Source: Saccharospirillum mangrovi
Lineage (GTDB): Bacteria > Pseudomonadota > Gammaproteobacteria > Pseudomonadales > Natronospirillaceae
Assembly (NCBI RefSeq): GCF_003367315.1
Contig: NZ_CP031415.1
Span: forward strand, 3,622,912-3,686,911
Direction of reading: 5' to 3'
DNA length: 64,000 nucleotides
In this document: positions 28,081-36,625 of the stretch, piece after piece
Layout of the letters: the number at the start of each line of letters is the position of its first letter
Numbering within the stretch: the first letter of the stretch is position 1
Translations under genes and position numbers: made by a program
Notes under the pieces: model-generated
Databases searched by the model: none
The model's input: only the letters and a program-made list of their open reading frames with translations
What the model was told of the DNA's origin: nothing

Positions 28081-28178
28081 CTCCCGGGCTTTTGTCCCGC
28101 CGTGTAACCCTTCACTGAAAGGTCGAGTGCTCTCGGACCAGACGCCGTTGCAACGGCAACGACCGGAACCCTAGCGCT
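28081..28178 (-). promoter_or_regulatory. Guanidine-I (ykkC) riboswitch aptamer
   Basis: Reading the minus strand, the conserved blocks of the guanidine-I class appear in order: CTAGGGTTCCGG (28174-28163), TGGTCCGAGAG, then ACACGGCGGGACAAAAGCC with CCGGGAG (ending at 28081). A variable hairpin (GCCGTTGCAACGGC) sits between the first two. This RNA binds guanidinium and switches on export or degradation genes. The aptamer ends about 77 nt before the binding-protein start. No T-rich terminator follows, so translational or other control is likely. Most of the 28005-28387 gap is this element plus flanks. Confidence 0.93.
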
Positions 28179-28204
28179 CTATTTTCCGAATTGTGATGTC
28201 CGGT

Positions 28205-28218
28205 ATTGCCAAGAGTAC
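28205..28218. repeat. Right arm of inverted repeat flanking the riboswitch
   Basis: ATTGCCAAGAGTAC on the plus strand, perfect 14-bp inverted copy of 28054-28067. On the minus strand it contains TTGGCA, which resembles a -35 box. Whether it is transcribed depends on the unmapped promoter. 28219-28387 holds nothing else I can support. Confidence 0.7.
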
Positions 28219-28387
28219 GGACGCAAGTCGCTTTACAAGCTCTGTGCCAAAGGCGACGGAAGCCAACCAAATCAAGCAGTTAGCGGCACGTTCGTGCACA
28301 AAGGAATGGAGCGATGGAACCAGAACGCACCGCCATCGCGCAGCGGCGCACTCTCAGAGGGCATATCGAAGGGAAAGAGACGTCGGT

Positions 28388-29089
<702 letters not shown>

Positions 29090-29103
29090 TTACCCGCCAG
29101 AAA

Positions 29104-29337
29104 CAGGACCGGTTTTCCAGACTACTTAGCTTCCGGAAAAGCGTAGCCGAGCGACTTGCTGGTTTGCAGCCCCAGACTCGCCAACGCATCGACGCCATCG
29201 ACAGCCGCGATCCGAACAAGGCGGTGCAGTGCATGCGCCACCATCTGCACGATCTGGAGCAGCATTTGAATCTGGATTTCTGGGAGACGCGCAGCGTCGA
29301 TTTGCAGGCGGCGCTGCGTCCACTGGACGCGGAATAA
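29104..29337 (+). pseudogene. Remnant of a GntR/FCD-type regulator (C-terminus)
   Basis: The frame ending at TAA 29335-29337 encodes a stretch matching the end of the FCD ligand-binding domain of GntR regulators: RQRIDAIDSRDPNKAVQCM followed by RHHLHDLEQHLNLDFW. No start codon with a ribosome site and no DNA-binding domain precede it; gmk begins just upstream on the other strand. It is most likely a gene truncated by rearrangement. Confidence 0.55.
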
Positions 29338-29451
29338 ATCGCTCAGACGACTTGCCACTCTGCGTAAGGCAACCGACGATGGACACTCTGTGCACACAGC
29401 GATGAATCCTGCGCTGACCACCGCCACCCCTGGTACCAAACGGAGACCGTT

Positions 29452-30081
29452 ATGCTCGGCATCAATGATCTGTGGTTGTTTGTAATTTCCGGCATCGTGT
29501 TGAACATTCTGCCGGGGCCGGATTCGCTGTACATCGTCAGCCGCAGTGCCAGCCAGGGGTTTAAAGCCGGTTCGGCGGCGTCGCTCGGCATTGGCAGCGG
29601 CACCTTTGTGCACATCTTCGCGGCAGCCTTGGGTTTGTCGGCGGTGCTGGCGACTTCGGCAACGGCCTTTACCGTCGTGAAAATCGTCGGCGCGCTCTAT
29701 TTGATCAGCATTGCCGTGCCGATGATTTTCAGCCGCGTCCGGCAAACGCAGACCGTGCAAACCGTCGCGCCAACGCGGTTGAGCAAAATCTATCGCCAGG
29801 GTTTTCTGACCAACGCCTTGAACCCAAAAGTGGCGTTGTTTTTCCTCGCCTTCGTGCCGCAGTTCATCGACCCGGCGTCCGACAACAAAGCACTGGCGTT
29901 TATCGTGCTTGGGCTGATTTTCAATCTGAACGGCATGATCTGGGCGCACTTGCTGGCCTGGACCAGCGCCCACGCCAGCCGGCGGGTAAAACAAAACCCC
30001 ATACTGACGCTGTGGTTAACCCGGCTGGCCGGTGGCTTGTTCGGGTATTTCGGCGTCAAGCTGGCGTTCAGTGCGCAGTAG
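29452..30081 (+). CDS. LysE/RhtB family exporter
   Basis: 209 residues with about six membrane spans. The N-terminus has the family motif LNILPGPDSLYIVSRS; LNPKVALFFLAFVPQF is also typical. Exports amino acids or related metabolites; substrate unknown. A GGAG ribosome site lies 6 nt before the start. A second family member is at 49709. Confidence 0.9.
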   Translation: MLGINDLWLFVISGIVLNILPGPDSLYIVSRSASQGFKAGSAASLGIGSGTFVHIFAAALGLSAVLATSATAFTVVKIVGALYLISIAVPMIFSRVRQTQTVQTVAPTRLSKIYRQGFLTNALNPKVALFFLAFVPQFIDPASDNKALAFIVLGLIFNLNGMIWAHLLAWTSAHASRRVKQNPILTLWLTRLAGGLFGYFGVKLAFSAQ

Positions 30082-30105
30082 TGAACCGGGCTTGGCTCGC
30101 ACCTT

Positions 30106-30150
30106 GTTGACATATCAACCTCCACAACTAAACTAGGTTGATACATCAAC
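30106..30150 (+). promoter_or_regulatory. Promoter with two palindromic operators for MarR gene
   Basis: Two related palindromes, GTTGACATATCAAC (30106-30119) and GTTGATACATCAAC (30137-30150), lie 31 bp apart centre to centre. The first contains a perfect -35 TTGACA (30107-30112); TAAACT (30129-30134) at 16-bp spacing is a fair -10. The operators therefore cover the -35 and the start-site region, the classic layout of an autorepressed MarR promoter. Confidence 0.65.
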
Positions 30151-30165
30151 TTCCTGGTTTTTCCG

Positions 30166-30603
30166 ATGCCATTATTGTCCCCCGAAGAGCTTGCCCTCTG
30201 GCAAGCCATCAAGGTTTTGGGCGATGAAGCCTGCCAGGCTGTTGGCCGAGATATAACGGCCAAAACCAGCCTTTCCGGGGCGGATTTCGCCGTGCTGTCG
30301 AAACTCGACGAACTTGGTGACGGCCAATTGCAACAGCGCGATTTGCTCACCGCTCTGGGCTGGGACAAGAGTCGCCTGTCGCACCAGCTCAGGCGCATGG
30401 AGGATCGAGGGCTGATCACGCGCAGTTCCGGGCCGGGTACTGTCGAAGCGACGCTGACAGCCGCAGGGCGAACAGCGCTCCGTGCCACCAGGCCGGTGCA
30501 TGCGGCGGCCATTCGTGATCGCGCCTTGCGCCATATCCAGCCGCAGGAACGCGCGGCGCTGCTCGCTGTTGCGCAGCGGGTTACCCAGGTACTGAGTGAA
30601 TGA
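30166..30603 (+). CDS. MarR-family transcriptional regulator
   Basis: 145 residues with a winged helix-turn-helix core (FAVLSKLDELGDGQLQQRDL ... DKSRLSHQLRRMEDRGLI). It overlaps the epoxide hydrolase gene by 4 bp (ATGA), so it probably controls that gene and itself through the paired operators upstream. The inducing ligand may be a substrate or product of the hydrolase. Confidence 0.88.
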   Translation: MPLLSPEELALWQAIKVLGDEACQAVGRDITAKTSLSGADFAVLSKLDELGDGQLQQRDLLTALGWDKSRLSHQLRRMEDRGLITRSSGPGTVEATLTAAGRTALRATRPVHAAAIRDRALRHIQPQERAALLAVAQRVTQVLSE

Positions 30604-31826
30604 GCCAACCAGAAAGCATGGCAATGAAACCCGAACCCTTTAGTGTCCAGGTTAGCGAACAAACTCTCGACGACCTGAAAGCGCGGATTCACTCCACCCG
30701 CTGGCCGGATGATCCAGGCAACCAGGATTGGTCCTACGGAGTCGAGGCCAACTATCTGCGCGACCTTTCCCACGACTGGGCTGAACATTTCGATTGGCGC
30801 GCCGTGGAGGCGCGGATCAATGCCTGGGACAACTGGCGCGTCGAGATTGACGGCATTCCCATCCATTTTTTGCGCGTGGCCGGCAAAGGGCCGGCGCCCA
30901 GACCGCTGATTCTGACTCACGGCTGGCCTTGGTCCTTCCTCGATATGGAAAGAGTCATCGCCCCGTTGACCGATCCTGCGGCTCACGGAGGTGATGCTGC
31001 CGACGCTTTTGAAGTCATCGTGCCGTCACTGCCCGGCTATGGTTTTTCCGGCCCGGTACCACGCGCGGGCCTCAGCTTTTGGCAGATCGCCGATCTCTGG
31101 CATCGACTGATGACCGAAGTGCTCGGCTTTAATCGCTATGCCACCAGCGGAGGCGACTGGGGAGCGCTGATCTCATCGCAACTGGGCCATAAATATGCCG
31201 ACCACCTGCTCGGTGTGCATATCATGCATCCGATGCTGCTGGATCAATTCAATTCGACCATGCCTTGGAACGTGGCTGCCCGCGCCTGGGATACCCAGAC
31301 AAAATTACCCGAGAGCATCACCAAATTCGCCGCTCACTTCGCCGTGCACGTGCTCGACCCCCAAACGCTGGCGTATGCACTCAACGATTCACCGGTAGGT
31401 TTGCTGGCCTGGCTGCTGGAACGTTGGCGCGCCTGGGGCGATACCCGAGATGAAAACGGGCAGAAAACCGGCGATCCGGAGCGAGTCTTCACACGCGAGC
31501 ACATGCTTGCCAACGCCACTATCTATTGGGTGACCGGTACTGCTGGATCTTCGATGCGAGCCTATGCCGACGCAGCACGACAGCCGTGGTCACCTTCCCA
31601 CAATCGCACCCCGGTGGTTGAAGCTCCGGTGGGTATCACCTTCGTGGGTGGAGAAAACCCGGTTGGCGTTGCTACCCAGGACAGAGCCCAACTGTTTGCC
31701 AAAGGGCCACGCGCGGCCTTCTTCAACACGACCTATTTGAACGCGCATGAACGCGGTGGCCATTTCGGCTATTTCGAAAACCCTGAAGCCGTTGTACATG
31801 ACCTGCGCGCCATGTTCCGTATCTAG
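30600..31826 (+). CDS. Epoxide hydrolase, alpha/beta-hydrolase fold
   Basis: 408 residues; a second in-frame ATG at 30618 or 30624 is possible. An N-terminal EHN domain (FSVQVSEQTLDDLKARI) precedes the alpha/beta-hydrolase core with the oxyanion motif HGWPWS (about 106) and the nucleophile elbow SGGDWGALIS (Asp near 190); a histidine near the end (GGHFGYFENP) completes the triad. Microsomal/juvenile-hormone-type epoxide hydrolases convert epoxides to diols. Cotranscribed with the MarR regulator. Confidence 0.92.
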   Translation: MSQPESMAMKPEPFSVQVSEQTLDDLKARIHSTRWPDDPGNQDWSYGVEANYLRDLSHDWAEHFDWRAVEARINAWDNWRVEIDGIPIHFLRVAGKGPAPRPLILTHGWPWSFLDMERVIAPLTDPAAHGGDAADAFEVIVPSLPGYGFSGPVPRAGLSFWQIADLWHRLMTEVLGFNRYATSGGDWGALISSQLGHKYADHLLGVHIMHPMLLDQFNSTMPWNVAARAWDTQTKLPESITKFAAHFAVHVLDPQTLAYALNDSPVGLLAWLLERWRAWGDTRDENGQKTGDPERVFTREHMLANATIYWVTGTAGSSMRAYADAARQPWSPSHNRTPVVEAPVGITFVGGENPVGVATQDRAQLFAKGPRAAFFNTTYLNAHERGGHFGYFENPEAVVHDLRAMFRI

Positions 31827-31912
31827 CGTTCTGGCATAAGACATTCACCATCACTGGTAACGGACACCATTCAATCGCGGTAATGTCTGATTAGTTCAGA
31901 CTGTGCTCATAA

Positions 31913-33592
31913 CTAAGCCGACCACCACTGCCACAGCAACGCCAGCGCCAGCAGCGCGGAAATGCCCTGCCAGACGCGCACCGGGTGACGCTCCAATAAA
32001 GGTCGCCGGTCGGTTTTCAGGTTCGGGTTGGGGTGGCGTAAGTCGTAGAGGAATTCCGACAGCTCGGCATAGCGCCGTTCCGGTTGTATCGCTAACGCCT
32101 TGGCCAGGGTGGCGTCGAACCAGGCTGGCAGTTCGCTGTGCGCATCGCGCAGCGGTCGGTAACGCAACTTGCTTTGCTGTCCGGCGCTGCGCGCTTTCGC
32201 CACGGCCGTGCCGTAAGGGTGCGAACCGCTGAGCAGGAAGTAACCGAGCAGTGCGAGGGAAAACTGGTCGGCGCGTTCATCGCCGAATTCGCCGAGAAAA
32301 TACTCCGGCGCGGTGTAGAGCGCGGTGCCAAGCAGAGCCGGTTCGTCGTCGGTTTCGGCCAATCCGGCGACGCGCGTGGAGCCAAAATCGATCAACGTGA
32401 CGTGGCCGTGGCGGTCGATCATCAGGTTGTCGGGTTTGATGTCTTGATGCAGCAAGTCGCGCCGATGCATCGCCTGCACCGCCCGCCCGGCTTGGTCGAG
32501 AATATCGCGCACCGCGTCGAGCGACGGTGACGCTTGTTCGCGTTGCCAGGCGTCCAGCGTCTGGCCGTCGATCCATTCCAGCAGAGTGTACAGATAACGA
32601 CGCGGCCGTTCGGGCAAAGCAACGCCTACGATGTGCGGGCTGTCGAGTTGCCGGCCGATCCATTCTTCCAACAGAAAACGACGCAGATAGGCCGCGTCTT
32701 CCTGGCCTTCGCGCGAGGGCAATTTCAGCAGTACGGTTGCGCCGCTGGCGTCGTCAATCGCCTGGAACACCCGGCTGCGCGGGCTGGTATGAATCGACTT
32801 CACCAACGTCAGGCCATCGAGGTGGTCGCCTTCATCGACATCCGGCGCGAATGGGCGCTGGGCGAGTTCAGTGTCGATCCAATCGACGCTGCTGTTGTCC
32901 AGGGCATCGATGCGCACCAGTTGCAGGCTGAGGTTGTCGTCGCTGCCGCGCGCCAGCGCCAGTTGCAACAGCCGCTGGGTGTGCGCGGCGACATCGGTGT
33001 CATTCAGCGACGCGGCCCAATCGCGGTCGTCGAGGAAGTCGTGCACGCCGTCGCTGCTCAGTACAAAGACATCGCCAACGGCGAGATCCAACATCCGATA
33101 ATCGACCGATACCGATTCCGCCGCGCCCAATGCCCGCGCCAGGCAGGAACGTCCATTGCCCAACCAGGCGCGATGATCTTGCGTCAGGCACTCCAGCCGC
33201 TGCGCGCGCCAGCGATACAGCCGGGTATCGCCGACGTGAAACAAATGCGCCTGCCGGCCTTTTAATACCAACGCAGTGAAGGCACAGACGTAGCCTTTGT
33301 CGCGATCATCGCTCAACCCCTGCGCCAGACTTTCCTGGCGCAACCGTTCGTTAATCGCGTCCAATACCTGTACACCAGCACTGCGCACCGTCATCAGTTC
33401 ATTCATCCGGCGCATGACGGCGATGAATTCGTTCACCGCATGCTCGGCCGCCATCGCGCTGACGGCGCTGCTGCTGACGCCGTCGGCCAGCGCAAACACC
33501 GCTCCGGTACGGGTGCGCTGGCTGGCGCAGAAATCCTGATTCTGCGCCTTACGCCCGGCCAGACTTTGCGCGGCTTCGGTGAGTTTTAACAT
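31913..33592 (-). CDS. PP2C phosphatase-Ser/Thr kinase fusion, membrane-tethered
   Basis: 559 residues. The N-terminal part (about 1-240) is a PP2C/PPM phosphatase with ALADGVSSS and VFVLSSDGVHDFLD metal-binding aspartates. The central part (about 265-520) is a Hanks-type kinase with HQDIKPDN catalytic loop and DFGSTR. The C-terminus ends in one membrane span. Opposing activities in one chain suggest reversible control of a target. It directly follows the FNT channel gene, a pairing known from nitrate/nitrite assimilation clusters (family knowledge). Confidence 0.92.
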   Translation of the reverse strand: MLKLTEAAQSLAGRKAQNQDFCASQRTRTGAVFALADGVSSSAVSAMAAEHAVNEFIAVMRRMNELMTVRSAGVQVLDAINERLRQESLAQGLSDDRDKGYVCAFTALVLKGRQAHLFHVGDTRLYRWRAQRLECLTQDHRAWLGNGRSCLARALGAAESVSVDYRMLDLAVGDVFVLSSDGVHDFLDDRDWAASLNDTDVAAHTQRLLQLALARGSDDNLSLQLVRIDALDNSSVDWIDTELAQRPFAPDVDEGDHLDGLTLVKSIHTSPRSRVFQAIDDASGATVLLKLPSREGQEDAAYLRRFLLEEWIGRQLDSPHIVGVALPERPRRYLYTLLEWIDGQTLDAWQREQASPSLDAVRDILDQAGRAVQAMHRRDLLHQDIKPDNLMIDRHGHVTLIDFGSTRVAGLAETDDEPALLGTALYTAPEYFLGEFGDERADQFSLALLGYFLLSGSHPYGTAVAKARSAGQQSKLRYRPLRDAHSELPAWFDATLAKALAIQPERRYAELSEFLYDLRHPNPNLKTDRRPLLERHPVRVWQGISALLALALLWQWWSA

Positions 33593-33611
33593 CGTCTACA
33601 TCCAACGCAGA

Positions 33612-33633
33612 CAACCCGACCGAGGCCGGGTTG
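33612..33633 (-). other. Intercistronic hairpin between channel and kinase genes
   Basis: CAACCCG (33612-33618) pairs with CGGGTTG (33627-33633), extendable inward. No T-run follows, so it is probably an mRNA stabilising or processing structure lowering kinase relative to channel expression. Confidence 0.35.
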
Positions 33634-33653
33634 AAGAGCAAAGGTTGGTTGCC

Positions 33654-34505
33654 TCAGGCGGTTTTCGCTTCGGCGGTATTCAGCGGCGCACGGTTTGCCA
33701 ACTGGCGCTTGGGCGCCGTTTTGTAGTGCGTGCTGAACAAGGTCAGGCCGGTGAACGCCAGGCCGCCGACCAGGTTGCCCAGAGCGGTCGGAATTTCGTT
33801 CCAGATGAAGTAGTCGGCGATGGAAAAATTGCCGCCCATGATCAGCGAGAATGGGAACAGGAACATGTTCACCACCGAATGCTCGAAGCCCATAAAGAAG
33901 AACAGCATGATCGGCATCCACATGGCGATGACCTTGCCGGACACACTGGTCGACACCATGGCACCGACCACGCCGAGCGACACCATCCAGTTGCACAACA
34001 TGCCGCGAATGAAAATGGTGAACCAACCGGCCGCGCCGTACTGGGCGTAACCGACGGTACGGCTTTCACCAATGGCCGCCACCTTGGCGGCAATGGCACC
34101 GCCATCGGTGTTATAGCCGTAGGTGAAGATGAACGACATCATGAAGGCGACCGTCAGCGCGCCCGCAAAGTTGCCGAGAAACACCAGACCCCAGTTGCGC
34201 AACACTTGCGGCACGGTGACACCGGCGCGGCGGTCGAGCAGCGCCAGCGGTGTCAGCATGAACACGCCGGTCAGCAGATCGAAACCCATCAGATAGAGCA
34301 TGCAGAAACCGACCGGGAACAGCACCGCGCCCAGCAGCGGGCTGCCGGTGGCAACGGCCACAGACACCGCAAACACCGCCGCCAGCGCCAGAATCGCCCC
34401 GGCCATAAAGGCGCGAATTAAGGTATCGCGCGTGGACATATAAATTTTCGATTCGCCCGCATCGACCATCTTGGTCACGAACTCGTTCGGCAGTAAGTAA
34501 GACAT
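33654..34505 (-). CDS. nirC: Formate/nitrite transporter family channel (NirC-like)
   Basis: 283 residues from the ATG at 34505, preceded by GAGAGGAAAG; a longer frame adds an unlikely extension across the leader. About six membrane spans and FNT signatures (FLGNFAGALTVAF; GILCNW-like GMLCNWMVSLGV) are visible. FNT channels move nitrite or formate across the inner membrane; the neighbouring nitrate-sensing NasR protein argues for nitrite. Its leader contains an intrinsic terminator, suggesting antitermination control. Confidence 0.88.
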   Translation of the reverse strand: MSYLLPNEFVTKMVDAGESKIYMSTRDTLIRAFMAGAILALAAVFAVSVAVATGSPLLGAVLFPVGFCMLYLMGFDLLTGVFMLTPLALLDRRAGVTVPQVLRNWGLVFLGNFAGALTVAFMMSFIFTYGYNTDGGAIAAKVAAIGESRTVGYAQYGAAGWFTIFIRGMLCNWMVSLGVVGAMVSTSVSGKVIAMWMPIMLFFFMGFEHSVVNMFLFPFSLIMGGNFSIADYFIWNEIPTALGNLVGGLAFTGLTLFSTHYKTAPKRQLANRAPLNTAEAKTA

Positions 34506-34602
34506 GGCTTTCCTCTCTTGCAGTCGCGTTGGTTGTGGTCTTTGTTCATGAACCGCCGACGTTTTACAGGCACTGGCTTTATGGACAAAAAATCGCAGCC
34601 AT

Positions 34603-34654
34603 AAAAAAAGCGCCCACCCGATTGAACGCAAAAACGCTCAGTCGAGGTGGACGC
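34603..34654 (-). terminator. Leader terminator upstream of nirC, NasR target candidate
   Basis: On the minus strand GCGTCCACC (34654-34646) pairs with GGTGGGCGC (34618-34610) with one G-T wobble, extended by CGA/TCG across a bulge, and is followed by seven T residues (34609-34603). It ends about 98 nt before the nirC start, so it would abort nirC transcription. The divergent gene encodes an ANTAR antiterminator. 34506-34957 otherwise holds the divergent promoters, which I could not assign, and smaller hairpins. Confidence 0.78.
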
Positions 34655-34957
34655 CATTATCCGAGTGCACAGATTGTCAGCGGGTTTTCACCCTTGCTGG
34701 GCTTCGCCAGAGCAAAGTCGAGGCCAAGTTTAATTTTTGTGCCAGTTTTGTCTTTTAAGTCAGACAGTTAGCCAAGGCTTGGATTTTCTAACGCCGGTTT
34801 TGTTGGCCGTCGCTCTGTTCCGTCTTGGTGCACTGCAAGCCGGCAGTGCCTCCAGAACAGACATAAAATTGTGCGTTATTAACCGTCGCTTCCACTGACC
34901 AGTGTTATGGAGCAATCCTTGCCTTAAAGAACGCATCACAGCCGAGTTGACCCCGTT

Positions 34958-36250
34958 ATGAGCCCAAGGCCCCGCGCCACCGAACAGTTTTTGCTGGCCG
35001 CCAAACAGTCGGAAATGACCAGTCTCGCGGAGCTTGCTGATACCTGCGAAGTGGTTACCGCGGTCAGCGAGTTGATTCATCAATTGCAGCGCGAACGCGG
35101 TTTGTCGAACGTCTATTTAGGCAGCCAGGGGCAACGCTTGGCAGACCAACGCGACGCACAAATCGACCACAGCCGCGATCAGGAAAAAGCACTGCGCCTG
35201 TTGTTGCAGCAACGCTATCTGGAATCGCGCCGGCATTCGCCATCAACGCGTGTGCTGACGCGCACGGCGCTGGTGATGCAGGCGTTGGATGAACTCGACA
35301 CCCTGCGCCAGCGCATCACCCAACAGCAAGTTGACGCTCGGCTCAGCACTCAGGCGTTCAGTCGATTAATGGCGGGATTGCTCAGCATCGTGTTCGAAGC
35401 CGCCGATGGCGCCGGCGACCCGAGCACCACGCGCGCGCTGCTGGCGCTGTTCAATTTTATGCAGGGCAAGGAATACGCCGGGCAGGAACGCGCCTGGGCG
35501 GCCTTCGGTTTTACCGCCAGCCAGTTCAACGACGACAGCCGCGAACGACTCGCCAACCTGCGTTTTGCGCAGCAACGCTGTTTCGATCAATTCCTGGCGT
35601 TCGCCAGCGACGAGCAACAATGGCAATGGCAATCGCTGGAACAGGCCGACGTCGTGGCGCAATTTTTAAAGCTGCGCGAGGTTATCGATGCCTTCAAAGA
35701 CGACGACGCCATTCCGGCCGACCTCGGCGAAGTCTGGTACGACTTGGCAACCCAACGCATCGACCTGATGCACGAACTGGAGCGCGATTTAGCAAGCTAT
35801 CTGTTAGCGCTCAGCCAGGCGCAACTGACCAAGGCCAAACAGCAACTGCGCGATCACGAGTACCATTTACTGTCGGTCTTGGCCGACCATCAGGACGCCT
35901 ATGCCGAACCGCCATCGCTGTTACTCGACTTGGATGCGCCGCTGGTGCCCGCCGGTTTGGCCGGCAGCCACAGCACCGAATCGGAACCGGTCATCGGGCG
36001 CACTCTTTATGACTTATTGAAAGCCCAGGCCGAACATCTGCGCGAAGTCAGCGACGAATTGTTTGAAACGCGCGAAGCGCTGAACGAACGCAAACTGCTC
36101 GAACGCGCCAAGGCGTTGCTGATGAAGAGTTTAAAATTGAGCGAAGACGAGGCGTATCACCGCATTCAGAAACGCGCCATGGATTCGCACATGCGCGTAA
36201 CCGAAGTGTGTGAATTGTTAATCGAGGCCGCCGAACAAGCCGGCCGTTGA
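34958..36250 (+). CDS. nasR: Nitrate/nitrite-responsive antiterminator, NIT-ANTAR (NasR-type)
   Basis: 430 residues. A helical NIT sensor domain (about 40-310), which binds nitrate or nitrite in Klebsiella NasR, is followed by a linker and a C-terminal ANTAR domain (about 365-425, ending EAYHRIQKRAMDSHMRVTEV). The ANTAR domain binds paired hairpins in nascent RNA and prevents termination. QRERGLSNVYLGS near residue 45 is the typical NIT opening. Divergent from nirC, whose leader carries an intrinsic terminator. No nas assimilation genes lie in the window. Confidence 0.9.
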   Translation: MSPRPRATEQFLLAAKQSEMTSLAELADTCEVVTAVSELIHQLQRERGLSNVYLGSQGQRLADQRDAQIDHSRDQEKALRLLLQQRYLESRRHSPSTRVLTRTALVMQALDELDTLRQRITQQQVDARLSTQAFSRLMAGLLSIVFEAADGAGDPSTTRALLALFNFMQGKEYAGQERAWAAFGFTASQFNDDSRERLANLRFAQQRCFDQFLAFASDEQQWQWQSLEQADVVAQFLKLREVIDAFKDDDAIPADLGEVWYDLATQRIDLMHELERDLASYLLALSQAQLTKAKQQLRDHEYHLLSVLADHQDAYAEPPSLLLDLDAPLVPAGLAGSHSTESEPVIGRTLYDLLKAQAEHLREVSDELFETREALNERKLLERAKALLMKSLKLSEDEAYHRIQKRAMDSHMRVTEVCELLIEAAEQAGR

Positions 36251-36273
36251 CTCCAACCAAAACCAGGATGCCC

Positions 36274-36591
36274 ATGCCCGAACTCAACGCCAGTCCCAAC
36301 CTCGCCGACCTGCAACGCTACGTGCATGAACTGGAAAGCGAACGCGGCTTCGACACCCAGAGCAGCCGCGACAAATGTTTATTGTTGGGTGAAGAAGTCG
36401 GCGAGTTGTTCAAAGCGGTGCGTCAGGCTGAGGGCATGCCGATGGATGTGAACGCCGCGGCCGCTGATCTGGCCGACGAATTGGCCGATGTGCTGATTTA
36501 TCTGTGCTCCATCGCCAACCGTTACGACCTGAACCTGGAAGACGCCTTTCGCGCCAAGGAAGCCAAAAACAAACAGCGCCGCTGGGAATAG
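36274..36591 (+). CDS. MazG-like nucleotide pyrophosphohydrolase
   Basis: 105 residues from the ATG at 36274 (AGGA 6 nt upstream). The EEVGELFKAV and DELADVLIYL segments provide the EExxE and ExxD metal-binding residues of the all-alpha NTP pyrophosphatase fold. Such small MazG relatives remove aberrant or excess nucleotides. It follows nasR by 23 bp and may share its message. Confidence 0.85.
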   Translation: MPELNASPNLADLQRYVHELESERGFDTQSSRDKCLLLGEEVGELFKAVRQAEGMPMDVNAAAADLADELADVLIYLCSIANRYDLNLEDAFRAKEAKNKQRRWE

Positions 36592-36625
36592 TTCCACGGC
36601 GCTGTGCTAACGGCACGACAGCGGA

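Noticed and set aside
29122..29994. 290-codon minus-strand frame opposite the LysE-type exporter
   Set aside because: The plus-strand exporter is clearly real by motifs and ribosome site; this frame is its shadow.
34664..34740. Hairpins upstream of the nirC leader terminator as the ANTAR hexaloop pair
   Set aside because: Small stems exist (for example GGGT-GAAA-ACCC), but no two have six-base loops with the required A and G positions, so the site is not called.
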